Shown here: one piece after another, positions 1 through 7,346 of the stretch
Layout: each line of letters starts with the position of its first letter
Position numbering within the stretch: position 1 is the first letter of the stretch
Assembly (NCBI GenBank): GCA_938004075.1
Contig: CALKWP010000094.1
Coordinates: 1 to 10,929 of the forward strand
Reading direction: 5' to 3'
DNA: 10,929 bases
Source of the DNA: an uncultured Methanomassiliicoccales archaeon
GTDB lineage: Archaea > Thermoplasmatota > Thermoplasmata > SG8-5
Position numbers and translations under genes: made by a program
The notes under the pieces: generated by a model
Told to the model about the DNA's origin: nothing
What the model saw: only the letters and a program-made list of their open reading frames with translations
Databases searched by the model: none

Positions 1-517
1 CGGGATGCAGGGCCAGGCTGAATTTCGGCGTGGAGAGGATTATGGCCAGCGACTCCGGCGTTGTGATGAGGATGTGAGGCGGCTTCCGCGCCATCTTCTG
101 CCGTTCATAGCTGGTCGTGTCCCCGGAACGGACGCCGACCCGAATCTTTGGTTTGGTGTAACCTCTCTTCCCCGCGAGCTCCTCCAGCTCCTTCAGCGGC
201 TGCTTGAGGTTCTTGTCAATGTCATTGGCCAGAGCCTTCAGGGGCGACACATAGACGCAGTATATCCTGTCTTCCAATTCCCCTTTTTCCTGCTTGATGA
301 GCAACTCATTGATGATGGAGAGGAAGGCGGTGATGGTCTTGCCCGAGCCGGTCGGGGAAGATATGAGGACATTCTGCCTGGCATGGATAATGGGCACTGC
401 AAAGGCCTGCGGCTCAGTGAGCCCATCGAACTTCGAATTGAACCACTCCCGGACAAGCGGGAGCATGAGTCCAAGAACCTCCTTCTTGGTGTGCTGCTTA
501 CGTACCCTTTTAATCAT
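1..517 (-). CDS. lhr: Lhr-type superfamily 2 ATP-dependent helicase, N-terminal part (runs off left edge)
   Basis: Reading the minus strand from the ATG at 517 gives 172 codons without a stop, ending at the window edge, so only the first part of a protein usually 800 residues or more is present. Visible motifs in order: a Q-motif-like GLTEPQ (32-37), Walker A SPTGSGKT (54-61), motif Ia VYVSPLKALANDI (88-100), RSGDT (130-134), and PPHILITTPESLAI (146-159). The SPTGSGKT / YVSPLKALANDI / RxGDT / ITTPESLA series is diagnostic of Lhr helicases, which translocate on single-stranded DNA and unwind DNA or DNA:RNA hybrids, probably in repair. The DEAH box and C-terminal domains lie outside the window. 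The start is well fixed: an in-frame TGA lies 9 nt upstream, and GTGAT (523-527 on the plus strand) is a plausible ribosome binding site 5 nt before the ATG. It lies 89 nt downstream of the TPR ATPase, same strand. Confidence 0.9.
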   Translation of the reverse strand, partial: MIKRVRKQHTKKEVLGLMLPLVREWFNSKFDGLTEPQAFAVPIIHARQNVLISSPTGSGKTITAFLSIINELLIKQEKGELEDRIYCVYVSPLKALANDIDKNLKQPLKELEELAGKRGYTKPKIRVGVRSGDTTSYERQKMARKPPHILITTPESLAIILSTPKFSLALHP

Positions 518-566
518 GCTGTATCACGCGATCATCAAGTTGAATCGCATGGGATTGGGTTCTGGG

Positions 567-573
567 ATTAAAA
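567..573 (-). promoter_or_regulatory. Possible TATA box of the lhr helicase gene
   Basis: TTTTAAT on the minus strand lies in the 89-nt gap between the ATPase stop and the helicase ATG. A start site about 27 nt downstream would fall near 543, giving a leader of about 26 nt that includes the GTGAT ribosome binding site. The match is short, so read-through from the ATPase gene is an alternative. Confidence 0.3.
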
Positions 574-606
574 GACTGCCCCTTAATCACAAGCAAAGCA
601 ATATTG

Positions 607-3600
607 TTATTTCAGCGCATTCCCGGCTTTCTCCGCCCAGCGCATCATCCCGTGCTTTTGGAAGACTTCTTTCGCGGATGCCAACATCTCCCTGCCGCGC
701 TCCGCGTCGCCGCTGGCAACCAGCATCTTTCCCAACTCATAGCGCGCCTTCGCGGCATCAGTTTCGGACCCGACTTTCTCGCTCTCCGCCAGTGCAGCCA
801 AGAATTTTGCCTCTGCTGCGTCCATATCCTTTTGTGCGACGAAGAGCCTGCCTCGCAGTCTGTAACTGTGCGCCAGCCTGTCCATTATTGCGCCGTCAAT
901 GATGATTTGCTCAGCCTCCGCGCAGCTGGGCTCTGCGGACGCCAGATTGCCCTGCTCCAGATAGACCTCTGTCAATCCGAGCAGCGCGCCAGCTTGAAAA
1001 TCTTTCGAGCCGATTTCCTTGCAGACTTTGATTGCCTCGTTGTAAGAATTGATGGCCTCTGCATGGTTCCCCATTTCGCGCAGGCAATCGCCAATGACAG
1101 TATGCGCCCCGCCGACGCCCCAGAGGTCACCAGTTAGCTCGAAGAACCTCAGTCCTCTCCGGTTGTATTCCAGCGCCCTGGCAAGGTCTCCCAAGGTCCT
1201 GAAGACCACGCCAAGGTTGCAGCACGAGGTTGCGATGCCCTGCTGGTCGCCTATCTTCTCCCTTATCTTCAGGCTCTCTATGTGGCTGCTCAGCGCGCCC
1301 TGGGCGTCCCCCCTGTCCAGGAAGACCGTGCCCATGTTGTTGTACGCGGTCGCGATGCCCCTCTGGTCGCCCATCTTTCGCATCGCAGCCAGGCATTTTT
1401 CATGCCTCTCAAGCGACTCCTCGAGCCTCCCCATGTTCGAAAGCAGCACGCCGATGTTGTTGTTCGATGACGCAATGCCCTGGGTGTGCCCAGCCTTCTC
1501 CCTGAGTTCCAGGCTTCTGATGAATAGCTCAAGCGACTTTGGATAGTCGGCCTTCAGGTAGTAGCAGCCGCCCAGGGTGCTATAAACTTCGCCGAGCACC
1601 TGCTCGACGCCTTCGAACCGGCCCAACTCGCGCGCGGCAGCTTCGCAGAGTCCGACCCCCTCGTCGAACTCGCCCTTTCGCATGAGCACCCATGCCTTCT
1701 GATAGGATAACCTCCACCTTTCCAAGCTGTCCGGCTCGACGAGCGCTTCTCCTTTCAACGCTTCTGCCAACGCGGAATCGTACTCACCTTTCCTTTCAAA
1801 GAGGTCAGCGCGCTTCCTGTGGAGCCGCGCTTTTGCCTCTGGATCCTGTTGCGCCGAGATAGCGCGGTCAAACGCATCAAGGCCTTTGTCGAACATGCTT
1901 CCGAGGGTACAGACGTCCCCCAGTCTTTCAAGCACGGCCAGTTTCCTGTCCTCGAACTGGCCCCGCACCGGCACCGATGCGATGGATGCGAGCGCGACAT
2001 CGTAAAATGCAGTGGCGCGTTCAGCCGCGTTTTCTGAGGCCGCCCTATCGCCGGCCTTTTCATTGAAATCGAAGGCCTTCGCGGCGACTTCCGCTCGCCC
2101 GTAATGATAGGCAATGTCGTACAGGTGACTGTCGATCTCGCTGGCGTAAGCTGTTTCCAGCTTCTCCGCGATCTGCCTGTGGTAGGCGCTGCGCCTCTTG
2201 CCTGCCATGCTGTAGGCGGTCTCATGAACCATTGCATGCTCGTACCGCACGGATTTTTCATCAACCAGCAACACCCCGGCTGAAACAAGCGGCGCTATCG
2301 CCGCCCCGGCCGAATCGCCGTTCCCATAGACGGCTTCAAGGTTTCCGATTGGGAATTCCCTGCCCAGGCAAGCGGTAAGGTCAAGGGCATGGAAACAGGA
2401 CGGGGAGAGCGCTTCCAGCCTTCGGGCAATCAGCTCTTCCAGGGAAGCAGCCAGAAGCTCGGTGCCGGGTTGGAGTTGCCAAACATTGTCGATGGGCACT
2501 ATCGTCCCATCGCGCTTCGCGCTGTCAAGCAATTCACGGGCGAAAAGGGGGTTGCCCTCGCACAGTCCACAGAGGCTTTCAATAAGCTCGTCTGAGGCTG
2601 GCCCCCGGAGATGTGTCTCTGCGAATATCTTCATGTCATCGTTGGCGAGGCCGCCAAGTGAAATTGTGGAATGCAATTCTTCCTGGGCCATTTTATCGAG
2701 TGTCGATTTGAATGCACCGCTTACCTCGGGGCGATGGGTGCCCACAATCATCACCCGCTCGGTTCTGGCATTCCTGGCAATGTAGAGAAACATTCCCAGG
2801 GATCCCTCATCCGCCCAATGCATGTCCTCGGCAATCAGCAGCACCGGTTTCTGTGCAGCAAGCTTCGATACGGTGGCAAAAGCATGGTCATAGATTTTCA
2901 ACCTTTCGGACTCCAGGTTCATATTCGTGAACGATGGAAGCACGCGCCACCGCTGATCCAGCAACTCATAAAGGATGGGGGTTATTTCCTCAACACTCCC
3001 GGTCCTGCCGTCCCAGTGCGCAATAACCTTGCCATAATCGTTCATAAGGCGGTGCGCCGTTCCGGCCAGGGTTGATTGCATGGCTGCATGTTCATCTCCT
3101 TCGATGACGCCTGCAAGATAGAAACCTTCCTGGTATTCGATGAGAATCTTCTTCATCTGGTACTCCAGCCGTTTCAGTCCGGATTCGGATGTGTCGGACC
3201 CATCTCCGAAGGAATCTTTGACGAAGTTCTGGACGGCTGTCAGCATCCCGGCGAGAATGTCACTGTCAACCGCCGTCTCATTTTCTATGCTGGCATGGGC
3301 GAACAGGAGCCCGGTGTTAGTGACCGCGAAAACCTCTGAGAAACTGGTCATGGCTTCGGTTATTATCAGCGGTTTTTCAAGGTGGCTGCTTAGGGCGTCC
3401 TGAAATAGCTGGTATGGGAAGGTCGCATACGGTTGCCCGCTTCCCCGCATCACTGTGAATCCATTTTCCAGGGCGTGATCGAAGAGGGCCTGAGTCAGAC
3501 GTGATTTGCCGACGCCGGCTACGCCTTCGACCAGAACAATGCTGCCTTCCCCTTTCCCGATTACGTCAAGCTTGGCCAGCATCATTCGGAATTCATCTAT

Positions 3601-3654
3601 CCGACCGATCAAAGCGCTCTGGCCCGGAGATTCAGGTTTCAAAGGATGCCCCAT
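607..3654 (-). CDS. STAND-like AAA ATPase with C-terminal TPR array and inserted sensor-like domain
   Basis: Predicted 1015-residue cytosolic signalling-type NTPase; target unknown. Order from the chosen start: LIGRIDEF (15-22), typical of the start of AAA_16-type ATPases; Walker A GVAGVGKS (44-51); an extra segment of about 100 residues (roughly 99-200); Walker B LLIAEDMHWAD (272-282); then THRPE (306-310). A winged-helix-like region (about 411-521) contains YEHAMVHETAY, the usual STAND-family signature. TPR repeats fill 570-1005; the last eight are exactly 40 residues each (686-1005), for example GIATAYNNMGTVFLDRGDAQ. No cyclase, kinase or DNA-binding domain is attached, so output probably passes through proteins bound by the TPRs. 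The frame stays open up to 4041, but that extension lies across hutH and is not protein-like. ATG 3654 lies 14 residues before the conserved LIGR; ATG 3744 would sit upstream of the predicted transcript start. No clear Shine-Dalgarno is seen at 3654. Confidence 0.85.
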   Translation of the reverse strand: MGHPLKPESPGQSALIGRIDEFRMMLAKLDVIGKGEGSIVLVEGVAGVGKSRLTQALFDHALENGFTVMRGSGQPYATFPYQLFQDALSSHLEKPLIITEAMTSFSEVFAVTNTGLLFAHASIENETAVDSDILAGMLTAVQNFVKDSFGDGSDTSESGLKRLEYQMKKILIEYQEGFYLAGVIEGDEHAAMQSTLAGTAHRLMNDYGKVIAHWDGRTGSVEEITPILYELLDQRWRVLPSFTNMNLESERLKIYDHAFATVSKLAAQKPVLLIAEDMHWADEGSLGMFLYIARNARTERVMIVGTHRPEVSGAFKSTLDKMAQEELHSTISLGGLANDDMKIFAETHLRGPASDELIESLCGLCEGNPLFARELLDSAKRDGTIVPIDNVWQLQPGTELLAASLEELIARRLEALSPSCFHALDLTACLGREFPIGNLEAVYGNGDSAGAAIAPLVSAGVLLVDEKSVRYEHAMVHETAYSMAGKRRSAYHRQIAEKLETAYASEIDSHLYDIAYHYGRAEVAAKAFDFNEKAGDRAASENAAERATAFYDVALASIASVPVRGQFEDRKLAVLERLGDVCTLGSMFDKGLDAFDRAISAQQDPEAKARLHRKRADLFERKGEYDSALAEALKGEALVEPDSLERWRLSYQKAWVLMRKGEFDEGVGLCEAAARELGRFEGVEQVLGEVYSTLGGCYYLKADYPKSLELFIRSLELREKAGHTQGIASSNNNIGVLLSNMGRLEESLERHEKCLAAMRKMGDQRGIATAYNNMGTVFLDRGDAQGALSSHIESLKIREKIGDQQGIATSCCNLGVVFRTLGDLARALEYNRRGLRFFELTGDLWGVGGAHTVIGDCLREMGNHAEAINSYNEAIKVCKEIGSKDFQAGALLGLTEVYLEQGNLASAEPSCAEAEQIIIDGAIMDRLAHSYRLRGRLFVAQKDMDAAEAKFLAALAESEKVGSETDAAKARYELGKMLVASGDAERGREMLASAKEVFQKHGMMRWAEKAGNALK

Positions 3655-3754
3655 GAATATGCAAATCGGCCACTGGTAGAAATAGATATCGGAAATCGGG
3701 GGAGTCGGGCTAAAACCAGCATCGACTTGGGACAGGCGCACCATTCCCTGTAAC

Positions 3755-3766
3755 AAAATTTTAAAT
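3755..3766. promoter_or_regulatory. Shared divergent TATA element between the ATPase gene and hutH
   Basis: AAAATTTTAAAT lies in the 148-bp divergent gap. On the plus strand TTTAAAT predicts a start site near 3789, 14 nt before the hutH ATG, leaving room for the AGGTG ribosome binding site at 3793-3797. On the minus strand ATTTAAAATT predicts a start near 3736 and a leader of about 80 nt for the ATPase. The core AAAATTTT is palindromic, so one element could serve both genes, but this is inferred from spacing alone. Confidence 0.45.
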
Positions 3767-3802
3767 CGCTCCTCATGTTCCCGCCCCATATCAGGTGTTA
3801 AG

Positions 3803-5326
3803 ATGGTCGTTGTGCTGACAGGAAAGGATTTGAAAATCGAGGACCTCGTGAACGTCGCCAGACATGGCGAGAAGGTGGAGCTCCATCCAGACGCAATTAA
3901 GCGCATGGAGAAGTGCCGCGCAATGCTGGAGAAGAAGGTCCAGAAGGGCGAGATAATGTACGGCGTGAACACCGGCATCGGGGAGTTCTCGGAGGTTGTA
4001 CTCACCGCCGACCAGATAAAGGATTTCCAGAAATATCTCATTTACAATCACGCTGCCGGCATCGGCGACCCGGCGCCAATCGAGTACGTCCGCGGCGCCA
4101 TGCTGCTCCGCGCTAATGTACACGCGCACGGGCAGTCCGGCCAGCGCCCAATCATGACCCAGACGATTGTTGAGATGCTGAACAAGGGCGTAACCCCTTA
4201 CGTCTGCCAGAAGGGCAGCGTCGGCGCCTGCGGGGATCTGGCGCCCATGTCCCAGGCCGCTCTTCTCATGCTTGGCGAGGGAAAGGCTTACTACAAGGGC
4301 GAACTCCTTGAGGGAAAGGAAGCCATGAAGAAGGCCGGGATAACTCCGCCCGGGCTCCAGGCGCGCGATGGGCTGGCCATGATAAACGGCTGCAACCTCA
4401 TGACCGCCATGAGCGCTCTGTTCCTCAATGATGCGAATAACTGGCTGAAGCAGGCGGAAATCGCTGCCGCAATGTCCCTGGAGGCTCTGAAAGCCAACAT
4501 GGGGCCTTACAACACCAAGCTGCTGGGCGCCAGGGGATTCCCGGGCGGGGTCAGGAGCGCGGCTTCCATCAAGAAGCTGGTGGCAGGCGGGGATCTGGCA
4601 GAGAAGCGGCTCAAGATAAAGGTGCAAGATGCCTATTCGATGCGCTCAACTCCCCAGGTCATCGGCAGCGCGCATGATGCGCTTGCATATGCCAGGAGGC
4701 AGATTGAGACCGAGATGAACGGCGTTGGGGATAACCCAGTTTTCTTCCCGGAGGAGGATCTCCAGCTCTCAGGCGCGAACTTCCAAGGCACCCCTGTGTC
4801 AGTTCCCATGGACCTGGCCGGCATGGTCATAACAATGGTCTGCGTGCTCTCAGAGCGGAGGATGAACCGGCTCAACAATCCCGCGTTATCCGAGGGATTG
4901 CCGCCGTTCCTGACCAGAGGCGCGGGAATGTTCTCTGGAATGATGCTGAGCCAGTATACCGCTGACATGCAGATAACCGAGGCCCGGATACTTTCGGCGC
5001 CGGCAAGCATACTGTCAATCCCCGCTGCGGCGGACCAGGAGGATTTCGTCTCCATGGGCATGAACACTGCAATAAAGAACGCCCAGATACTGGACAATGC
5101 CTACGGCATACTGGGAATCGAGTTCATGGCAGCCGCGCAGGCACTCGATTTCAGGGACTACAAGTTCGGCAAGGGCACCACCAGGGCAAAGGAAGTCATC
5201 CGCAAGCATATCAAATTCCTGGACGTCGACAGGCCGCTGCATGCTGACCACACTGCCATGAAGGCGCTGGTGAAGAGCTGCGAGATACTGAGCGAGGTCG
5301 AGAAGGAGATAGGCCCGCTGGAATGA
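3803..5326 (+). CDS. hutH: Histidine/aromatic amino acid ammonia-lyase with Ala-Cys-Gly MIO motif
   Basis: A 507-residue member of the MIO-dependent ammonia-lyase family; histidine ammonia-lyase removes ammonia from L-histidine to give urocanate. Family residues fall almost exactly at Pseudomonas HAL numbering: Tyr53 in YGVNTG, His83 in YNHAAG, Asn195 in INGC, Tyr278 and Arg281 in QDAYSMRSTPQ, Phe327 in SGANFQGTP, and Glu413 in DQEDFVSMG. His83 plus the Glu of QED favour histidine over phenylalanine or tyrosine. The MIO tripeptide, normally Ala-Ser-Gly, reads Ala142-Cys143-Gly144 (TGC at 4229-4231) within GSVGACGDLAPMSQ. Other departures from typical HAL are YGVNTGIGEF, NGC for NGT and SGANFQG for SGGNFH, so it may belong to a divergent clade with another substrate or be an aminomutase. 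The ATG is preceded by AGGTG with a 5-nt spacer. No hutU, hutI or formiminotransferase gene is present in the window. Confidence 0.88.
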   Translation: MVVVLTGKDLKIEDLVNVARHGEKVELHPDAIKRMEKCRAMLEKKVQKGEIMYGVNTGIGEFSEVVLTADQIKDFQKYLIYNHAAGIGDPAPIEYVRGAMLLRANVHAHGQSGQRPIMTQTIVEMLNKGVTPYVCQKGSVGACGDLAPMSQAALLMLGEGKAYYKGELLEGKEAMKKAGITPPGLQARDGLAMINGCNLMTAMSALFLNDANNWLKQAEIAAAMSLEALKANMGPYNTKLLGARGFPGGVRSAASIKKLVAGGDLAEKRLKIKVQDAYSMRSTPQVIGSAHDALAYARRQIETEMNGVGDNPVFFPEEDLQLSGANFQGTPVSVPMDLAGMVITMVCVLSERRMNRLNNPALSEGLPPFLTRGAGMFSGMMLSQYTADMQITEARILSAPASILSIPAAADQEDFVSMGMNTAIKNAQILDNAYGILGIEFMAAAQALDFRDYKFGKGTTRAKEVIRKHIKFLDVDRPLHADHTAMKALVKSCEILSEVEKEIGPLE

Positions 5327-5341
5327 GACCCGCTATCACTG

Positions 5342-5349
5342 TTATATAG
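5342..5349 (+). promoter_or_regulatory. Possible TATA box for the PKD surface protein gene
   Basis: TTATATAG lies 15 nt after the hutH stop. A start site about 27 nt downstream would be near 5372, close to the GGAGG ribosome binding site at 5370-5374 and 13 nt before the GTG start. The tight spacing leaves co-transcription with hutH as an alternative. Confidence 0.35.
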
Positions 5350-5384
5350 GCAACCGCCATCATCCACCCGGAGGAAGAGCGAGG

Positions 5385-7346
5385 GTGAGATGCCAACTTG
5401 CGATATTGATAATCAGCATATTGTTACTGGCTAGTATGCTTTCCAATGAGATGGGCGATGCGGGCATCCCAGCAGGGACCTCAACGACTCTCATCGCCAG
5501 GCTGCCGATTCGCATTGATGGAAATGCGGGTTTCACCTCCGCCAACGGGGTGAGCGGCGGAAATGGAACGGTTGCAAATCCATGGATAATAGAGAACTGG
5601 GACATCTCCGGCCATGGCTACGGCTATTGCATTTATCTTGGGAACACAACGGAGCATTTCATCATCAGGAACTGCGACATCCATGATGCCAGGTACAATT
5701 TCCAGATGTATTATTATACGGAATCTGGCATAATATTGCACCGGGTCGATAACGGAACCGTTTCGCAGAATCGTGTCTACTCCAATGACTTCGATGGCAT
5801 ATACCTGCACAACTCAAGCCATGTCTCAGTGCTGGAAAATATCATAACTGGGAACAGGTGGGGCGTCATGCTGATGGACCGCTCCAGCAACAACAGCATT
5901 GCCAACAATGTGGTGAATGCCAGTTCGGATTACGGAATCGGCCTGATTGATTCTCTCCGGAATATCGTCGACAGCAACTGCGCAAGCCAGAACGCCAACA
6001 CGGGAGTATTCCTGGGCGGCTCAACTAGGAACGCCATCAGCCGCAACAATGTCTCCGCCAGCGTGGACGGGATATGGCTGGACGGTTCTGACGGGAACAC
6101 GGTTTCAGAGAACAATGTGAGCGGGAATTCGGACCATGGGATATATCTATGGGGCTCAGCAGGGAACAATATATTTCACAATAACGTAATGAACAATTCG
6201 AAATCTGCCTACGATGACTCAGGCGCGAATTCCTGGGACAATGGCTTTCCTTCGGGAGGCAATCACTGGAGCGGCTATGCCGGGTTGGATGCGAACAAAG
6301 ATGGAATTGGAGATTCCGCTTACGCATCCATACTGGGCGGGATGGGGGCCAGGGACAGGTATCCGTTCATGGAGCGCTGGTTCAGGGACATCGAGTCACC
6401 GACAGCTGTCGCAGGGCCTGACATGCTTGTGGACGAGGGGACAATCGTAAAATTCAACGGAAGCGCCAGCACGGACAATGTGGGCGTTGCGGTCCATACA
6501 TGGGCAATCGAATTTGAAGAGTATCAGACCATCCTTCTTGGGATCTCGCCGGAGCATAATTTCACGGCACCGGGGACATACAATGTCACGCTGGAGGCCC
6601 TGGACTCCGCAGGAAACCGCGGGACGGACAGCATGTCAATCGTCGTTCGGGACATTACCAATCCGGTTGCTGACGCGGGACCGGATCAGGCCGTGGATGA
6701 AGGCGCAGTTGTGCAATTCAACGGAAGCACCAGCACAGATAACACGGGCATAGTTGGTTATGCCTGGAATTTCTTTGACGGAATCGATGATGTGAAAAAA
6801 GCTGGATGCTTCTCAAACCACATCTTCAATATTGCTGGCGTGTATCCCGTTACCCTCAACGTCACCGATGCCGCAGGGCACTGGTCCACTGACTTCATGA
6901 CTGTGACGGTAATGGCAGATGACATATCACCAATTGCGGATGCCGGCCAGGATTGCGAGGCCCTTGAGGGGGAACCGGTCACATTCAATGGCTCGGGCAG
7001 TACCGACAATGTGGGAATTGCCAACCACACATGGCGGTTGGAGCATAATGCCACCGGGATTTTGCTGTACGGGCCAATGCCGGAATTCACTTTCTGGGCT
7101 CCGGGGAATTACAGCGTATGCCTTACCGTGCTGGATGCGAAAGGCAACTCAGGAACGGACAATGTAACTGTCCACGTGTTTCCGCCTGAGGAAATAGTTA
7201 TTGGCGACATTGAAGAACCGCAGGATGATGTAGTGGCCACAGAGCCCGAAAGAGTGGAATGGGCGCTGCCCCTATTATTGATAGTGGTCATTATAGCCGG
7301 CATTCTTGTGTTGATGATTTGGCTAATTTCGTCGCGCAGAACATGA
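5385..7346 (+). CDS. Secreted, membrane-anchored protein: NosD-like beta-helix plus three PKD domains
   Basis: A 653-residue predicted cell-surface protein. Residues 1-18 look like a signal peptide with a short polar start (MRCQ) and a hydrophobic core (LAILIISILLLASML). Residues about 60-270 are repeats rich in Asn and Gly (for example DGIYLHNSSHVSVLENIITG), typical of a right-handed parallel beta-helix of the NosD/CASH type, closed by the NosD-like GGNHWSGYAG and DANKDGIGDSAY (291-313). Three PKD domains follow (about 337-423, 425-510, 513-598), each with the STDN and DxAGxxxTD type motifs. A hydrophobic segment (626-647) followed by SSRRT anchors the C terminus, so almost all of the protein should face outside. 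Many N-x-S/T sequons could be glycosylated. The start is GTG, with GGAGG 10 nt upstream; the ATG at 5390 is out of frame. Likely roles are adhesion or carbohydrate binding; no catalytic residues are identified. Confidence 0.82.
   Translation: MRCQLAILIISILLLASMLSNEMGDAGIPAGTSTTLIARLPIRIDGNAGFTSANGVSGGNGTVANPWIIENWDISGHGYGYCIYLGNTTEHFIIRNCDIHDARYNFQMYYYTESGIILHRVDNGTVSQNRVYSNDFDGIYLHNSSHVSVLENIITGNRWGVMLMDRSSNNSIANNVVNASSDYGIGLIDSLRNIVDSNCASQNANTGVFLGGSTRNAISRNNVSASVDGIWLDGSDGNTVSENNVSGNSDHGIYLWGSAGNNIFHNNVMNNSKSAYDDSGANSWDNGFPSGGNHWSGYAGLDANKDGIGDSAYASILGGMGARDRYPFMERWFRDIESPTAVAGPDMLVDEGTIVKFNGSASTDNVGVAVHTWAIEFEEYQTILLGISPEHNFTAPGTYNVTLEALDSAGNRGTDSMSIVVRDITNPVADAGPDQAVDEGAVVQFNGSTSTDNTGIVGYAWNFFDGIDDVKKAGCFSNHIFNIAGVYPVTLNVTDAAGHWSTDFMTVTVMADDISPIADAGQDCEALEGEPVTFNGSGSTDNVGIANHTWRLEHNATGILLYGPMPEFTFWAPGNYSVCLTVLDAKGNSGTDNVTVHVFPPEEIVIGDIEEPQDDVVATEPERVEWALPLLLIVVIIAGILVLMIWLISSRRT

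Noticed and set aside
5..571. 188-residue open frame on the plus strand at the left end
   Set aside because: It is antisense to the Lhr helicase, which carries unmistakable helicase motifs, and its own translation shows no domain.
3655..4041. N-terminal extension of the TPR ATPase to a start at 4041, 3789 or 3744
   Set aside because: It would overlap hutH on the opposite strand, its sequence is low-complexity Ser/Phe-rich with no family similarity, and the predicted promoter lies downstream of these starts.
3791..4627. 278-residue open frame on the minus strand inside hutH
   Set aside because: It lies antisense to a clearly conserved enzyme and has no recognisable motifs; it is a by-product of GC-rich codon use.
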